Of a stretch of 64,000 nt of DNA, positions 17,464-27,855 are shown in pieces. This stretch comes from Candidatus Mediterraneibacter avicola. GTDB taxonomy: Bacteria > Bacillota > Clostridia > Lachnospirales > Lachnospiraceae. The notes under the pieces were generated by a model. It had not been told where the DNA came from. It was given only the letters and a program-made list of their open reading frames with translations, and did not search any database. The DNA is taken from NCBI GenBank assembly GCA_019115385.1, contig DXDR01000075.1:1-64000 (forward strand), given 5' to 3'. The translations under genes and the position numbers were made by a program. The stretch's first letter is position 1. Each line of letters begins with the position of its first letter.

Positions 17464-19977
17464 TTATCCCCGGTCTGTATTTCTGTTTGTCAGATACTCT
17501 TCAAATTCTTCTTTTGTCATCAGGACCTTGCGGGGTTTTGTTCCCTCTTCCGGCCCTACGACCCCTGCCTCTGCGAGCTGATCCATAATCCTCGCCGCCC
17601 GGTTAAATCCGATCTTGAACATACGCTGCAGCATTCCGATGGAAGCCTTTTCCTTGTCAATGATCAGCTTCCCTGCCTCTGCAAAATATGTATCGTGATC
17701 TTCCCCGCTCTCCGGCCCTTTGCTTTCTTCCTGGATCAGCGTGTTTGAATTCATATGCTCTTCCAGTTCATCATTGTAGGCGGCGTTCTCATTGTTGCTG
17801 ATCAGATAATCAACCACATCCTGCACTTCCCGGTCTGATACGAATGATCCCTGGACGCGCACCGGCTTTGGATAGCCTGACGGATAGAAAAGCATATCTC
17901 CCTTTCCCAGCAGCTTTTCTGCCCCGTTCATATCAATAATGGTCCTGGAGTCCACTCCTGACGATACAGAAAATGCGATCCTGGACGGCATATTGGCCTT
18001 GATCAGTCCTGTGATAACGTTGACCGACGGCCGCTGCGTAGCCAGTATCAAATGGAGTCCCGCCGCTCTCGCAAGCTGTGCCAGACGGCAGATCGCTCCT
18101 TCCACCTCACCCGGCGCGACCATCATCAGATCCGCCAGCTCGTCGATAATGATGACGATCTGGGGCAGCTTCTTCGTTATTTCATCCCCTGTCTTTCCAC
18201 TGAGCACCTTTTCATTAAATCCTTTCAGGTCTCTTACGTTGTACTCGGCAAACAGCTTATATCTTTTTTCCATCTCGGCCACCGCCCAGTTGAGAGCGCC
18301 GGCCGCCTTTTTCGGATCCGTCACAACCGGAATCATAAGGTGGGGGATTCCGTTGTACACGCTCAGTTCCACAACTTTCGGGTCCACCAGTATGAGTTTT
18401 ACATCATCCGGGGAAGCCTTATAGATAATACTCATGATCAAAGTGTTAATGCATACCGACTTTCCCGAGCCGGTAGCCCCTGCCACCAGAAGATGCGGCA
18501 TCTTTGCAATATCAGCCACCACGACTTTTCCCGAAATATCCTTTCCCACAGCAAAAGATATCGGTGAACTGCTTGTTTTAAACTCGTTTGACTCCAGAAG
18601 ATCCCGGAGCATGACCGGCGTGTTTTCGCTGTTTGGAACCTCAATCCCGACAGCCGCCTTGCCGGGGATCGGCGCTTCGATCCGCAGATCCGCCACCGCC
18701 AGATTCAGTTTTATATCGTCTGCCAGCCCTACAATACGGCTGACCTTTACTCCCTGCTCCGGCTGGAGCTCATATCGTGTGACAGAGGGGCCGCAGCTTG
18801 CATTTGTGACATGTACGCCCACCCCGAAATTCTGAAGAGTCTGTTCCAGCTTCATGGCAGTAGCCCGCAAATGGGAATCTGAATCTCCTCCGGTCTTTTT
18901 TCCTTTTTTTAGCAGAGATACAGGAGGCGTCCGGTATGTGCGCTTCGGCTCTTCCTCCCGGCGGCGGACAGTATCCTCCACATTCGCCGCTTCTGCGGCG
19001 ATCTCGCGTAATTCTTCTTTTGAGCTCCGTCTTCCGTTCTTCCCGGAAGACCCCGGCTCAGCTGTATCGGCAGACGCCGGCTCCACTTCCGGCCCGTCGG
19101 AAAGAGGACGGCTCTCCTGTTCCATATCTGGAAACGGTTCCGGCTCAGCCCGGTTGATTATAAACTGGCCGGAGGAATCTGAAGAATTCTCTGATGTGTC
19201 TTCCGGCTCTGGAATCAGTTCATGGACCTCAGGAGATTTTTTTCTGCCCCTCCGTTTCTTTTCTCCGTTTTCCGGGGTAAGTGTAGTCGCGAAAGACACG
19301 CCTGTGACCTTTTTATCTTCCTTTCCTCGAGAGCGGACGCTGTCACTGCGCCTCTCCTCTCTCTGCTTTTCCCTTACCGCCGCTGTTTCTTGTCTCTTCT
19401 TTTTTGCATCCTCATAAGCCTTTCTGCTTTTCCTCCCGATCGGCGCGAGCAGGGATTTTTCCGTAATAAGGATCACGCAGATGATCCCCAGTACAAACAG
19501 AACCACATATGTCCCGATTTCCCCGATCAGCGGGCAGAAAATCCCGGCAATACAGCCGCCTGTCAGTCCGCCGGCGTTCTGATGCACGCTTCCCTCCTGA
19601 TAATATGTCATAAGAGATGTTCCGGGCTCATACGGATGAAAGATCAGCTCCAGTATTGCCGTAAGGATAAAAAACAATACGACTCCGGCTCCTATTTTTA
19701 TGTAGGCATGTGCATTTCCACGATTTGAGATCAGAAATGCAGTTATGCCGAAAACGGCAAAAGGCAGAACATATGCCATAATGCCAAAAAGTCCAAAAAA
19801 TACGGAAGAAACCGCCTCCCCTACGATTCCGCCCAGACCGAAATTACTCAGAACAAGCAGAATACATACCGCCAGTGCGATAAGAATGATGATCTCCCCT
19901 CTGATTTCTGAATTCTGCTGGTTCTTCCCCGGCCTTCCTCTTGTTGTTTTCTTCTTTTTTGTATGTTTTCCAGCCAT
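17464..19977 (-). CDS. ftsK: DNA translocase FtsK/SpoIIIE
   Basis: An 837-aa septal DNA pump. It has four or so N-terminal TM segments (~28-47, 58-84, 95-113, 150-172), an acidic and charged linker (~180-350), the alpha/beta motor with Walker A GATGSGKS (500-507) and Walker [14 protein letters not shown], and a C-terminal winged-helix gamma domain (~765-830, [23 protein letters not shown]). It moves chromosomal DNA through the division or sporulation septum. The neighbour on its upstream side is the TepA/YmfB-like protease, the same pairing as ymfB-spoIIIE in Bacillus. Confidence 0.95.
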   Translation of the reverse strand: MAGKHTKKKKTTRGRPGKNQQNSEIRGEIIILIALAVCILLVLSNFGLGGIVGEAVSSVFFGLFGIMAYVLPFAVFGITAFLISNRGNAHAYIKIGAGVVLFFILTAILELIFHPYEPGTSLMTYYQEGSVHQNAGGLTGGCIAGIFCPLIGEIGTYVVLFVLGIICVILITEKSLLAPIGRKSRKAYEDAKKKRQETAAVREKQREERRSDSVRSRGKEDKKVTGVSFATTLTPENGEKKRRGRKKSPEVHELIPEPEDTSENSSDSSGQFIINRAEPEPFPDMEQESRPLSDGPEVEPASADTAEPGSSGKNGRRSSKEELREIAAEAANVEDTVRRREEEPKRTYRTPPVSLLKKGKKTGGDSDSHLRATAMKLEQTLQNFGVGVHVTNASCGPSVTRYELQPEQGVKVSRIVGLADDIKLNLAVADLRIEAPIPGKAAVGIEVPNSENTPVMLRDLLESNEFKTSSSPISFAVGKDISGKVVVADIAKMPHLLVAGATGSGKSVCINTLIMSIIYKASPDDVKLILVDPKVVELSVYNGIPHLMIPVVTDPKKAAGALNWAVAEMEKRYKLFAEYNVRDLKGFNEKVLSGKTGDEITKKLPQIVIIIDELADLMMVAPGEVEGAICRLAQLARAAGLHLILATQRPSVNVITGLIKANMPSRIAFSVSSGVDSRTIIDMNGAEKLLGKGDMLFYPSGYPKPVRVQGSFVSDREVQDVVDYLISNNENAAYNDELEEHMNSNTLIQEESKGPESGEDHDTYFAEAGKLIIDKEKASIGMLQRMFKIGFNRAARIMDQLAEAGVVGPEEGTKPRKVLMTKEEFEEYLTNRNTDRG

Positions 19978-20040
19978 AAAATTCCCCCTTAGTAATTACA
20001 CATACTATATCTAGTATATCATCATTTAAAAAGTGTGTCA

Positions 20041-20754
20041 TTACAAATTTTTCCGTCTCTGCTCGATCATCTCATGCAGTTTGGCAAATGCCTGGCTGAT
20101 GCCCCCTACCTCGTCGATCAGCCCCTCTCTCACCGCATCTTCTCCTTCAAGCATGGTCCCGACATCTTTCACGAGCTGAGTGGAGTCCAGCATAAGCTCC
20201 AGCAGCCTCTCCTGCGTGATCTTTGAGTGATCTGCTATAAATCGTGCAATTCTGTCCTGAGTCTTCTCCATATTGCGGTAGCTCTGGATCACTCCAATAA
20301 ACATTCCGGTTGAGCGGACCGGGTGCACGATCATCGTTCCGGTAGGCACAATAAAAGAATAGTCGGCCGATACGGCCAGCGGACCTCCGATCGAATGGCT
20401 CCCGCCGAGCACAAGAGATACTGTAGGTTTGCTCAGAGACGCGATCATCTCCGCGATAGCCAGCCCTGCTTCCACATCCCCTCCCAGTGTATTCAGCAAG
20501 ATCAGCACACCCTCTGTGTCTTCATCCTCCTCCGCTTCTGCCAGGCGCGGAAGAAGATGCTCATATTTGGTTGCTTTCGTATTTCCTGATACCGCCTCGT
20601 GTCCTTCTATTTCTCCGATAATTGTCAGCAGGCGTATCCCGTGTTTCCCGCTCTTTCCGGTCAGTTTGAGAGAGCCGGTTTCCCGGATCTCTTCTTCCTC
20701 CTGTCCGGGATCCTGAGCCACGCCTTCTGTCTTTGTATTTTCTTCCTCCGGCAT
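20041..20754 (-). CDS. tepA: ClpP-like serine protease of the TepA/YmfB type
   Basis: A 237-aa ClpP-fold protein. After an acidic ~35-residue start it has LNTLGGDVEAGLAIAEMI (~88-104), the nucleophile region LGGSHSIGGP (Ser ~121) and HPVRSTG (His ~144). The C-terminal GLIDEVGG probably carries the third catalytic residue. B. subtilis TepA/YmfB is a cytoplasmic ClpP relative reported to act in protein export or spore germination protein turnover. No ATPase partner lies next to it. The position before ftsK/spoIIIE supports the assignment. Confidence 0.85.
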   Translation of the reverse strand: MPEEENTKTEGVAQDPGQEEEEIRETGSLKLTGKSGKHGIRLLTIIGEIEGHEAVSGNTKATKYEHLLPRLAEAEEDEDTEGVLILLNTLGGDVEAGLAIAEMIASLSKPTVSLVLGGSHSIGGPLAVSADYSFIVPTGTMIVHPVRSTGMFIGVIQSYRNMEKTQDRIARFIADHSKITQERLLELMLDSTQLVKDVGTMLEGEDAVREGLIDEVGGISQAFAKLHEMIEQRRKNL

Positions 20755-20850
20755 ATGTTTCTCCTCCTTTTCAAAGTCTGTCAGAAACTATTATAGGAAG
20801 AGACGAATTGTTTTATTCGGAAAAATATAAAAGCAGAATCTCACTGCATA

Positions 20851-20895
20851 ATAAAATGGTATGGATATAAATTGTATACATCCATACCATTTTAT
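20851..20895. terminator. Perfect 16-bp bidirectional terminator hairpin after metY
   Basis: 20851-20866 is the exact reverse complement of 20880-20895 (ATAAAATGGTATGGAT and its complement), with a 13-base loop. It begins right after the metY stop on the minus strand. The A/T-rich base of the stem supplies the U run. Confidence 0.75.
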
Positions 20896-22170
20896 TTACT
20901 TCAACGCCTGTTCCAGATCTGCGATAATATCTTCCGCATTTTCTATACCCACGCTGAACCGGATCAAATCCGGCTGAACACCTGCCTCGATCAGCTCCTG
21001 ATCGTTCATCTGGCGGTGAGTGTGGCTTGCCGGATGCAGAACACAGCTTCTCGCATCTGCAACATGAGTCACTATGGCGATCATTTTCAGTTTATCCATC
21101 ATCTCAACGGCCGCTTCTCTTCCGCCCTTCAGTCCGAAAGTGAGTACGCCGCAGCTTCCGCCCGGCATATACTTCCGGGCCAGATCATAGTATTTATCTC
21201 CCGGAAGCGAAGGATTATTCACCCACGCAACCTTTTCCTGGCTCTGAAGATAACGGGCTACCTTCAGCGCATTTTCACAGTGTCTTGCCACTCTCAGGTG
21301 AAGCGTCTCAAGCCCGATGTTGAGCAGGAACGCATTCTGGGGAGACTGGATAGAGCCAAGGTCGCGCATAAGCTGAGCCGTCGCTTTCATAATGTACGCC
21401 ATCTTCCCGAACTTCTCCGCATAAACAATTCCGTGATATGTCACATCCGGCGTTGTCAGCCCCGGAAACTTATCGGCATGAGCCATCCAGTCAAAATTTC
21501 CGCTGTCCACGATGGCGCCGCCCACACACGCGGCATGACCGTCCATATATTTTGTTGTAGAATGAGTCACAATGTCAGCGCCCCATTCAAAAGGACGGCA
21601 GTTGATCGGCGTTGCAAACGTATTGTCCACGATCAGCGGAACGCCGTGCCTGTGCGCGGCTTCGGCAAATTTTTCAAAATCCAGCACCACAAGAGCCGGG
21701 TTGGCGATCGTTTCGCCGAAAACAGCCTTTGTATTATCTTTAAATGCGGATTCCAGTTCCTCCTGAGTACAGTCGGGATCGACAAAAGTCGCCTCTACTC
21801 CCATTTTTCTGATGGTATGGGCAAAAAGATTGTATGTACCGCCATACAGTGCAGAGGCGCACACAATATGGTCTCCCGCCTGGGCAATATTCATTATGGC
21901 GTAAAAGTTTGCCGCCTGTCCCGACGACGTCAGCATAGCCGCTGTACCGCCCTCTAAGTCGCAGATCTTCGACGCCACAGCATCATTGGTCGGATTCTGG
22001 AGGCGTGTATAAAAATATCCGGATTCTTCCAGGTCAAAAAGCCTTCCCATCTGTTCGCTGGATGTATAACGGAATGTTGTGCTCTGGTATATAGGCACGA
22101 TCCTCGGCTCTCCGTTGCCCGGCCTGTAACCGGATTGGATGCATTTTGTTTCAATCTTATAATCGCTCAT
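20896..22170 (-). CDS. metY: O-acetylhomoserine sulfhydrylase (MetY-type)
   Basis: A 424-aa Cys/Met-metabolism PLP enzyme that makes homocysteine from O-acetylhomoserine and sulfide. The PLP lysine is K207 in THSTTKYMDGH. YTRLQNPTNDAV, MLTSSGQAANFYA and SVGIENAEDIIADLEQAL are typical of the O-acetylhomoserine aminocarboxypropyltransferase branch. Length is normal. It starts three bases after the CFI-box gene and closes the yebC operon with a strong terminator. No SAM or T-box leader precedes it directly because it is internal to the operon. Confidence 0.93.
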   Translation of the reverse strand: MSDYKIETKCIQSGYRPGNGEPRIVPIYQSTTFRYTSSEQMGRLFDLEESGYFYTRLQNPTNDAVASKICDLEGGTAAMLTSSGQAANFYAIMNIAQAGDHIVCASALYGGTYNLFAHTIRKMGVEATFVDPDCTQEELESAFKDNTKAVFGETIANPALVVLDFEKFAEAAHRHGVPLIVDNTFATPINCRPFEWGADIVTHSTTKYMDGHAACVGGAIVDSGNFDWMAHADKFPGLTTPDVTYHGIVYAEKFGKMAYIMKATAQLMRDLGSIQSPQNAFLLNIGLETLHLRVARHCENALKVARYLQSQEKVAWVNNPSLPGDKYYDLARKYMPGGSCGVLTFGLKGGREAAVEMMDKLKMIAIVTHVADARSCVLHPASHTHRQMNDQELIEAGVQPDLIRFSVGIENAEDIIADLEQALK

Positions 22171-22173
22171 GCG

Positions 22174-22935
22174 TCACTCCTCCTGTAAGTATAAATACTT
22201 CGCCTCAAGTTTTCTCACCATACTGCTGTAAAGATCCCTGCACTTTTCGTTTTCCCCGCGCTCGATCAAATCAATGCACGGACTCAGATAGGTCTTCCAG
22301 ATATCCTCATAGATTGCTCCCGCATTTTTCTCTCTGTCAATCCTCTTAACGATCGTAGGAGCAATATTATAATACTCGTCGACCATCTGTCTGCCCTCCT
22401 CGGTAGAAAGCAGATAGGAGTCACGGTAACTGCGCAACGTATTTAACTCATAGCAGTCGTCAGGTTTGCCAAGGCTTTTGCAGACAGCGGTGGTAATATA
22501 GCAGAAAACGCTTCTGCGGAAGCCTCCTTTAATATTTTCATATGAGGAATATGCGATCTTCCCGCCGGGCATTTTCTCATTCCAGGCATCTGTCATGCGC
22601 TTTATGATCTCATCCGTCTTTTCTGATTCAATCTGTCCTACAAGAGGCATAAAATAAGCGACCATATTCAGGTTGTAATCAAACGAGACAATATCTCTCT
22701 TCCTCTTCGATCGGATCTGTTCGAGCTGTGCAAAGGCATATTCCGGGACGCAGGATACCGCCGCTTCCAGCGTTTCCTCCGACTCCTCGCACATCTGCAC
22801 CAGCTCCCGCAGAAATTCTCCGTGCTTTTCCATCATGTCTTCCATATCAGAGGCGTAATGTTTTTTGTTAAACTTACATCCTGCCGTCTCCTCAAACAGG
22901 CCGATCAGTTCTTTCTGAAGCGTTTCTCTCTCCAT
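22174..22935 (-). CDS. CFI-box-like helical protein, function unknown
   Basis: A 253-aa mostly helical, charged protein. Its middle (residues ~155-205) has CYITTAVCKSLGKPDDCYEL followed by a LRSYRDSYLLS stretch, matching the conserved cysteine-containing box of CFI-box-type proteins common in Lachnospiraceae. No enzyme signature or membrane segment is visible. It lies 12 bases after yebC and three before metY, so the three genes are co-transcribed. The role is unknown. Confidence 0.75.
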   Translation of the reverse strand: MERETLQKELIGLFEETAGCKFNKKHYASDMEDMMEKHGEFLRELVQMCEESEETLEAAVSCVPEYAFAQLEQIRSKRKRDIVSFDYNLNMVAYFMPLVGQIESEKTDEIIKRMTDAWNEKMPGGKIAYSSYENIKGGFRRSVFCYITTAVCKSLGKPDDCYELNTLRSYRDSYLLSTEEGRQMVDEYYNIAPTIVKRIDREKNAGAIYEDIWKTYLSPCIDLIERGENEKCRDLYSSMVRKLEAKYLYLQEE

Positions 22936-22947
22936 AATCTGCTCCTT

Positions 22948-23679
22948 TTATTCACTCCAGTTGTGATATACATCCTGGACGTCATCATCCTCCTCAAGCA
23001 GATCCAGCGTCTTCTGGATATTTTTGATATCCTCTTCACTGGTCAGTTCCACATAAGTCTGAGGGATCATAGTCACCTCAGCCTCGGCCATGACGATTCC
23101 TTCTTCTTCCAGCTTAAGCCGCACATCACTGAATGTCTCCGGGGCAGTAAGGATCTCATAGCTTTCCTCGTCCTCAATGAAATCCTCCGCTCCTGCGTCC
23201 AGAGCCAGCATCATCAGTTCATCCGCGTCCATAGGGCACTCCTCTTTGGCTACGAAAATCTGTCCTTTCTCGTCAAACATAAAAGACACACAGCCAGGGG
23301 TTCCCACGTTCCCGCTTCCTTTCGTAAATGCATTTCTTACATTGGAAGCCGTCCTGTTCTTATTATCTGTAAGCGTTTTTACGATAATCGCCGTACCATT
23401 GGGGCCGTACCCCTCATATGTAATATGCTCATAATTATCTGCCGCGCCTTCGCCCGCTGCTTTTTTGATATTTCTCTCGATCGTATCGTTCGGCATATTG
23501 TTGGACTTTGCCTTTGCGATAACGTCACGCAGCCTGCTGTTGTTTGCCGGATCGGCACCGCCGCCTTCCTTGACAGCCACCGCCAGTTCCCGGCCGATCT
23601 TGGTAAAGATCTTTCCTTTTGCAGCATCATTTTTTTCTTTCTTATGCTTTATATTGGCAAATTTTGAATGTCCTGACAT
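22948..23679 (-). CDS. yebC: YebC/PmpR family protein
   Basis: A 243-aa member of the YebC family: [14 protein letters not shown] at the start, [38 protein letters not shown] and FMFDEKGQI. Some members act as transcription regulators; others assist ribosomes at proline stretches. Length and order of the three domains are canonical. GAGGAGAG precedes the ATG. It is first in the operon with the CFI-box protein and metY. Confidence 0.95.
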   Translation of the reverse strand: MSGHSKFANIKHKKEKNDAAKGKIFTKIGRELAVAVKEGGGADPANNSRLRDVIAKAKSNNMPNDTIERNIKKAAGEGAADNYEHITYEGYGPNGTAIIVKTLTDNKNRTASNVRNAFTKGSGNVGTPGCVSFMFDEKGQIFVAKEECPMDADELMMLALDAGAEDFIEDEESYEILTAPETFSDVRLKLEEEGIVMAEAEVTMIPQTYVELTSEEDIKNIQKTLDLLEEDDDVQDVYHNWSE

Positions 23680-23827
23680 ATTGTATCTCTCCTCTTTTCT
23701 CTCTCATACAGGGAACAGCCTCCGGCGCCGTCCCCTCATATTCATTGTACCGAAACAGCGTCCGAAAGCGCTGTACGCACTATACATCGTTTAATTTTAT
23801 CACTCTTTTAACAATCTGTAAAGAAGT

Positions 23828-24175
23828 CTATGTAGGAAGCTCCAGACTAACGCGAATCGCTTCGTCTACATTCCTCATCATATCCGGATCGATGTGACAG
23901 ACAAATTCTCTCAGTCTCTGCTTATCGATGGTCCTGATCTGTTCGAGCAGAATCACAGAATTCTTTACAATTTTATAGTTTCTCGCGCTGATCTCTATAT
24001 GCGTGGGAAGCTTAGCCTTGTTCATCTTAGACGTGATCGCGGCGCAGATAACCGTAGGGCTGTGACGGTTTCCCACGTTATTCTGAATAACAAGAACAGG
24101 ACGGATCCCTCCCTGTTCAGACCCGACTACAGGGCTGAGGTCAGCGTAATAAATATCTCCTCGTCTGATAATCAA
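23828..24175 (-). CDS. mazF: MazF/NdoA endoribonuclease toxin, no visible antitoxin
   Basis: A 115-aa PemK/MazF ribonuclease with [20 protein letters not shown] at the start, [19 protein letters not shown], and IRTIDKQRL. Bacillus NdoA cuts mRNA at specific short sites. The chosen TTG at 24175 gives the standard length and has CGGAG ten bases upstream; the frame is open 21 codons more. As in Bacillus it follows alr, but the 134-base gap holds no MazE/NdoAI-like gene, so the toxin appears alone. Confidence 0.9.
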   Translation of the reverse strand: MIIRRGDIYYADLSPVVGSEQGGIRPVLVIQNNVGNRHSPTVICAAITSKMNKAKLPTHIEISARNYKIVKNSVILLEQIRTIDKQRLREFVCHIDPDMMRNVDEAIRVSLELPT

Positions 24176-24309
24176 CTTTTCCACACTCCGATTTCCATAC
24201 TTGCATTCTTTTTCGTGACCCCTGCACGAAAGAAGCATACTTCAGTATTTCCAGTTTTATCGGATGTATTCACATCTGCCACTCAGACGCTGCGGCAGAG
24301 TGTTTTCTG

Positions 24310-25476
24310 TCAGAAAAAGCAGTCCGACTGTTCTACGATCCTGCCGCCCAGAGTATATACTCTGGGAATCCGCTTTCCGAGACAGCAGACGAATTCATAG
24401 TTAAATCTTCCGCTGAGCCCTGCAAGTTCATCTACCGTTATCCTGTCGTTTCCGTCCTCTCCTGCCAGGATGACCCGGTCCATAAATTTTACTCCGGGGA
24501 TATCTGTAACATCCACCATGAACTGATCCATGCACACCCTGCCAAGGATCCTGGCTCTTTTCCCATGGATCAGCACGAAGCCTTTATTGGACAGAGAACG
24601 GGGATAGCCGTCCCCGTACCCGACGGGAATGGTGGCGACCCGCATTGTTTTATCAGCCACAAACGTGCCCCCGTAACTGATGGCAGTCCCCGGCTCTACC
24701 GTCTTGACAAAAGTCACGTGGCTGATCAGCGAAAGAACCGGTTTAAGATCCACAGCGTTTTGATCCACCTCGTCGGAAGGATATAAACCGTACATGGATA
24801 TTCCCGCCCTTGCCAGGTCATGCTTCATATCCGGGAAATCAATAATCCCCGCGCTGTTGTCACAGTCATAGTAGGGAATCTCCACTCCTCTTTTTTCCAT
24901 CTGCTCTTTCATCCACATAAATTTTCTGTGCTGTTCAAGCGTATAGGATTTATCTGTCTCATCTGCCTTTGCAAAATGAGTGTACATCCCTTCCGTCACC
25001 ACGTCGGGCATACGGCTGATCCGCTCGATGATGTCGGCGCTTTCTTCGGATACCGGGAAGCCGATCCTCCCCATCCCTGTATCCACTTTAATGTGAAAAA
25101 ACGCTTTCTTTCCTGCTCTTCTCGCGGTATCGGCCATTTCTCTGGCCATATCTTCCATATATATTGTCGCCCGGATCTCATAGCGGATCATCTCTTCATA
25201 CTGATCCGGGAAAATACAGCCAAGTACAAGGATGGGTTTTTTTATGCCATGTTTTCTCAGCACGACCCCCTCGTCCAGGCTGGCTACCGCATATCCCCAT
25301 ACATAGTCTGTCTCCTCAAACATTCGGGCAAGAGGGACTGCGCCGTGCCCGTAACCGTCCGTTTTAATGACAGCGATCAGCCTGGCGCCGCTCCCGATCC
25401 TTTTCTTCATCTGTTCCATATTATATGCGGCCGCATCCAAATCTATCTTTGCATATACTCTATTGTATTCTTTCAT
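24310..25476 (-). CDS. alr: Alanine racemase
   Basis: A 388-aa PLP enzyme making D-alanine for peptidoglycan. The PLP lysine is K38 in AVIKTDGYGHGA and the opposite-face base is Tyr268 in TAISYGG. VDTGMGRIGF and RVCMDQFMVDV are also characteristic. The ATG at 25476 overlaps the nnr stop (ATGA) and has GGGGAG about 11 bases upstream; an open upstream extension of 11 codons is ignored. nnr-alr-mazF form one operon. Confidence 0.96.
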   Translation of the reverse strand: MKEYNRVYAKIDLDAAAYNMEQMKKRIGSGARLIAVIKTDGYGHGAVPLARMFEETDYVWGYAVASLDEGVVLRKHGIKKPILVLGCIFPDQYEEMIRYEIRATIYMEDMAREMADTARRAGKKAFFHIKVDTGMGRIGFPVSEESADIIERISRMPDVVTEGMYTHFAKADETDKSYTLEQHRKFMWMKEQMEKRGVEIPYYDCDNSAGIIDFPDMKHDLARAGISMYGLYPSDEVDQNAVDLKPVLSLISHVTFVKTVEPGTAISYGGTFVADKTMRVATIPVGYGDGYPRSLSNKGFVLIHGKRARILGRVCMDQFMVDVTDIPGVKFMDRVILAGEDGNDRITVDELAGLSGRFNYEFVCCLGKRIPRVYTLGGRIVEQSDCFF

Positions 25477-26978
25477 TTTTCCATCTGCTCCCCGGCTTTT
25501 TTTATACACATCTGGATTCCTCTGATCAAATCACGGGCCATCACGCTGTAGCCTCCCAGATGCTCTCGTATTTCGTCGCCTCCACACGCGTGGAGACAGA
25601 CGCCTAAAGCAGCTCCCTCAAAAGGCGGCATGCCCTGTGCCAGAAGGCCTGTGATCGTGCCTGCAAGCACATCTCCCGCCCCGGCCTTCGCCATTGCACT
25701 GTTTCCGGCCAGATTCACAAATACCTGTTTTCCTCTTTGAGCCACCACAGTGCGGCTGTCCTTCAAAACGCATACGGCGGAGCTGTTTTCTGTAAACTCT
25801 TTGAGAACTGCCATTCTGTTTTCTTTGATCTCTGGAACGCTCATACCAGTGAGCCGCGACATCTCCATTATGTGGGGCGTCAGTATCAGAGGCGCTTCTG
25901 CGCGTCTGAGCAGTTCCCTGTTCCTGCTCAGCAGATTCAGTCCGTCCGCGTCCACCACACAGGGAACCTTCACATTTTCCAGCGTATGGGACAGAAGCTT
26001 TTCGGCCTGTTCACCTGTTCCCAGGCCGCATCCGATACAGACTACATCAGCCCACTGGAGAAGTTTATCCAGCTTATTCCCGTCAAACTCATTATAGCAG
26101 GACAGGATCGCCTCGGGCAAAAACTGCTGTACGATCACCCGGTTATCTTCCGGAGTGCAGATCTGCACAAGCCCGGCTCCCACGGTATAAGCCGCCTCAG
26201 CCGCCAGGCAGGAGGCCCCTGCCATCCCGTAACTTCCCGTGATCATCAGAACATGGCCGTAGCTTCCCTTGTGGGAATCTGCCCGTCTGGGCGGAAGGAG
26301 CCGGGGGATATCCTCTCTCTCGTAGGTGAAACAGACATCCGGCACTTTTAAAAAGAATCCCGGGTCGATACCGATGGGTACTGCCACTGTCTCCCCCGCC
26401 TTTTCTTTACCCGGATACAATTCACAGCCTGCCTTCGTGCAGGCCATAGCCACAGTCAGATCTGCGCGGAACGCTGTGCCCAGGATTTTCCCGCTCTCTG
26501 CACACACTCCGGAAGGGATATCGATCGCCACCTTATAGCCGGGAGCATCATTCATGTTCTGGATGACATTGCTGAGAGCCCCGCTGATGTCCCTGCTCAG
26601 TCCCACTCCGAAAACCGCGTCTATTATAACAGTATATTCCCTGGAGGGAAATTCAGTGAATATGGGAAGCCCCATATTTTCAGCGATCTGCTTCTGCATC
26701 CTGCACTCCGGGCTCATGGAAGATTCTTTCCCGGTAAAAAAGATTTCTGCTTTTCTGCCTTTCTCTGCCAGAAGCCGGGCAACAGCAAAGCCGTCTCCGC
26801 CATTATTTCCGCCCCCGCAGACCAGAAGTGTCCTGGATGTGTCGACGCCCCTGCTCTCCAGAACTTCCACTGTCTTAAGAGCCGCCCGTTCCATTAGTAC
26901 CACGGAAGGAATCCCGATCGTTTCTATCGTATAGCGGTCAGCCGCCTTCATCTGCTTTCCGTTTGGAAGATATCTCAC
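25473..26978 (-). CDS. nnr: Bifunctional NAD(P)H-hydrate epimerase / ADP-dependent dehydratase
   Basis: A 501-aa repair enzyme for hydrated NAD(P)H. The N-terminal YjeF domain (~1-215) has CGGGNNGGDGFAVARLL and IDAVFGVGLSRD and epimerises the hydrate. The C-terminal ribokinase-like domain (~225-495) has HKGSYGHVLMITGSYGMAGA and GNSAMAKAGAGDVLAGTI and dehydrates it with ADP. It starts with GTG; GGCAGG lies about eight bases upstream. The order nnr-alr is common in Firmicutes. Confidence 0.94.
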   Translation of the reverse strand: MRYLPNGKQMKAADRYTIETIGIPSVVLMERAALKTVEVLESRGVDTSRTLLVCGGGNNGGDGFAVARLLAEKGRKAEIFFTGKESSMSPECRMQKQIAENMGLPIFTEFPSREYTVIIDAVFGVGLSRDISGALSNVIQNMNDAPGYKVAIDIPSGVCAESGKILGTAFRADLTVAMACTKAGCELYPGKEKAGETVAVPIGIDPGFFLKVPDVCFTYEREDIPRLLPPRRADSHKGSYGHVLMITGSYGMAGASCLAAEAAYTVGAGLVQICTPEDNRVIVQQFLPEAILSCYNEFDGNKLDKLLQWADVVCIGCGLGTGEQAEKLLSHTLENVKVPCVVDADGLNLLSRNRELLRRAEAPLILTPHIMEMSRLTGMSVPEIKENRMAVLKEFTENSSAVCVLKDSRTVVAQRGKQVFVNLAGNSAMAKAGAGDVLAGTITGLLAQGMPPFEGAALGVCLHACGGDEIREHLGGYSVMARDLIRGIQMCIKKAGEQMEK

Positions 26979-27004
26979 TGCCTGTACCTGCCTTTCCTTT
27001 TAAG

Positions 27005-27028
27005 AACCCCGCAGCACGCTGCGGGGTT
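27005..27028. terminator. Terminator hairpin between rex and nnr
   Basis: AACCCCGCAGC and GCTGCGGGGTT form an 11-bp stem with a two-base loop. It lies about 30 bases past the rex stop on the minus strand. The U tract after it is short (TTCTT). Confidence 0.65.
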
Positions 27029-27057
27029 TATGGTTGATGCATGTTTTCTGTTTTACT

Positions 27058-27711
27058 TTATTCTTCATCCTCTGTAAGCCCTTCCCTGCGCTGGCTGACA
27101 TTGTAGGACAGCGTCATCAGACTATCCGAGAGATGAACGCTCTCTACAACCACATCATCAGGGAGATCCAGATCAGTGTGGGCAAAATTCCAGATCGCTT
27201 TTATCCCGTTCTCCACCAGGATATCAGCCACCTCAACGGCCTTTGATTTCGGAATGGTGAGCGCAGCGATCTCAATCTCATTTTCCTTCAGAAAGTCTAC
27301 AAGTTCATCCATCATACGCACGGGAATCCCCCTGATCGCAACCCCTTCAAACCGGGGATTTACATCAAAAAGACTTTTCAGGATAAAGCCGCTCCGTTCA
27401 AACGCCGCATAATTTGCAAGCGCCTGTCCCAGATTGCCCGCTCCGATAATGATAAAATTATGCGTCTTATCAAGGCCCAGGATCTTGCCGATCTCTGTGT
27501 AGAGATACTTTACATTGTATCCATATCCCTGCTGTCCAAAGCCGCCGAAATTATTCAAGTCCTGTCTGATCTGGGACGCAGTCACCTGCATCTTTTTACT
27601 CAGATCATTGGAAGATATCCTCTCTACGCCCGCTTCAAGCAGATCTCCAAGATACCTGTAATATCGTGGGAGTCTGGATATCACCGCGCGGGATATTTTT
27701 CTCTGCTCCAA
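27058..27711 (-). CDS. rex: Redox-sensing transcriptional repressor Rex
   Basis: A 217-aa repressor that leaves DNA when NADH rises. The winged helix (~1-80) has SRLPRYYRYLGDL and TASQIRQDLNNFGGFGQQGYGY. The NADH fold has FIIIGAGNLGQALANY (~residue 88), and RRE near the end is part of the dimer tail. Translation starts at TTG (27711), with GGAGG about ten bases upstream. It is divergent from an ABC-F gene, as ydiF and rex are neighbours in Bacillus. Confidence 0.95.
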   Translation of the reverse strand: MEQRKISRAVISRLPRYYRYLGDLLEAGVERISSNDLSKKMQVTASQIRQDLNNFGGFGQQGYGYNVKYLYTEIGKILGLDKTHNFIIIGAGNLGQALANYAAFERSGFILKSLFDVNPRFEGVAIRGIPVRMMDELVDFLKENEIEIAALTIPKSKAVEVADILVENGIKAIWNFAHTDLDLPDDVVVESVHLSDSLMTLSYNVSQRREGLTEDEE

Positions 27712-27759
27712 AGTTTATCGACCTCCATCGTTCTGCTGTGCCTTATGCAATCATTTTTT

Positions 27760-27788
27760 ATTATATAAAATAGTTAATATTATGTCAA
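27760..27788 (-). promoter_or_regulatory. Sigma-A promoter of rex
   Basis: Consensus -35 TTGACA (27788-27783), a 17-base spacer and -10 TATAAT (27765-27760) on the minus strand. It lies back to back with the ABC-F promoter. Confidence 0.8.
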
Positions 27789-27790
27789 AC

Positions 27791-27818
27791 TTTACTTTTC
27801 TCGTTTTTCCGTTATAAT
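27791..27818 (+). promoter_or_regulatory. Sigma-A promoter of the ABC-F gene
   Basis: -35-like TTTACT (27791-27796), a 16-base spacer and -10 TATAAT (27813-27818), about 38 bases before the ABC-F start. Confidence 0.6.
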
Positions 27819-27855
27819 AAATTTGGCGGATTCTGCCATTGAAAGGAGAACTACC

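Noticed and set aside
27760-27790. Rex operator at the rex/ABC-F promoters
   Set aside because: A GTTAATATTA half-site is present but not a good inverted TTGTTAA-N-TTAACAA site.
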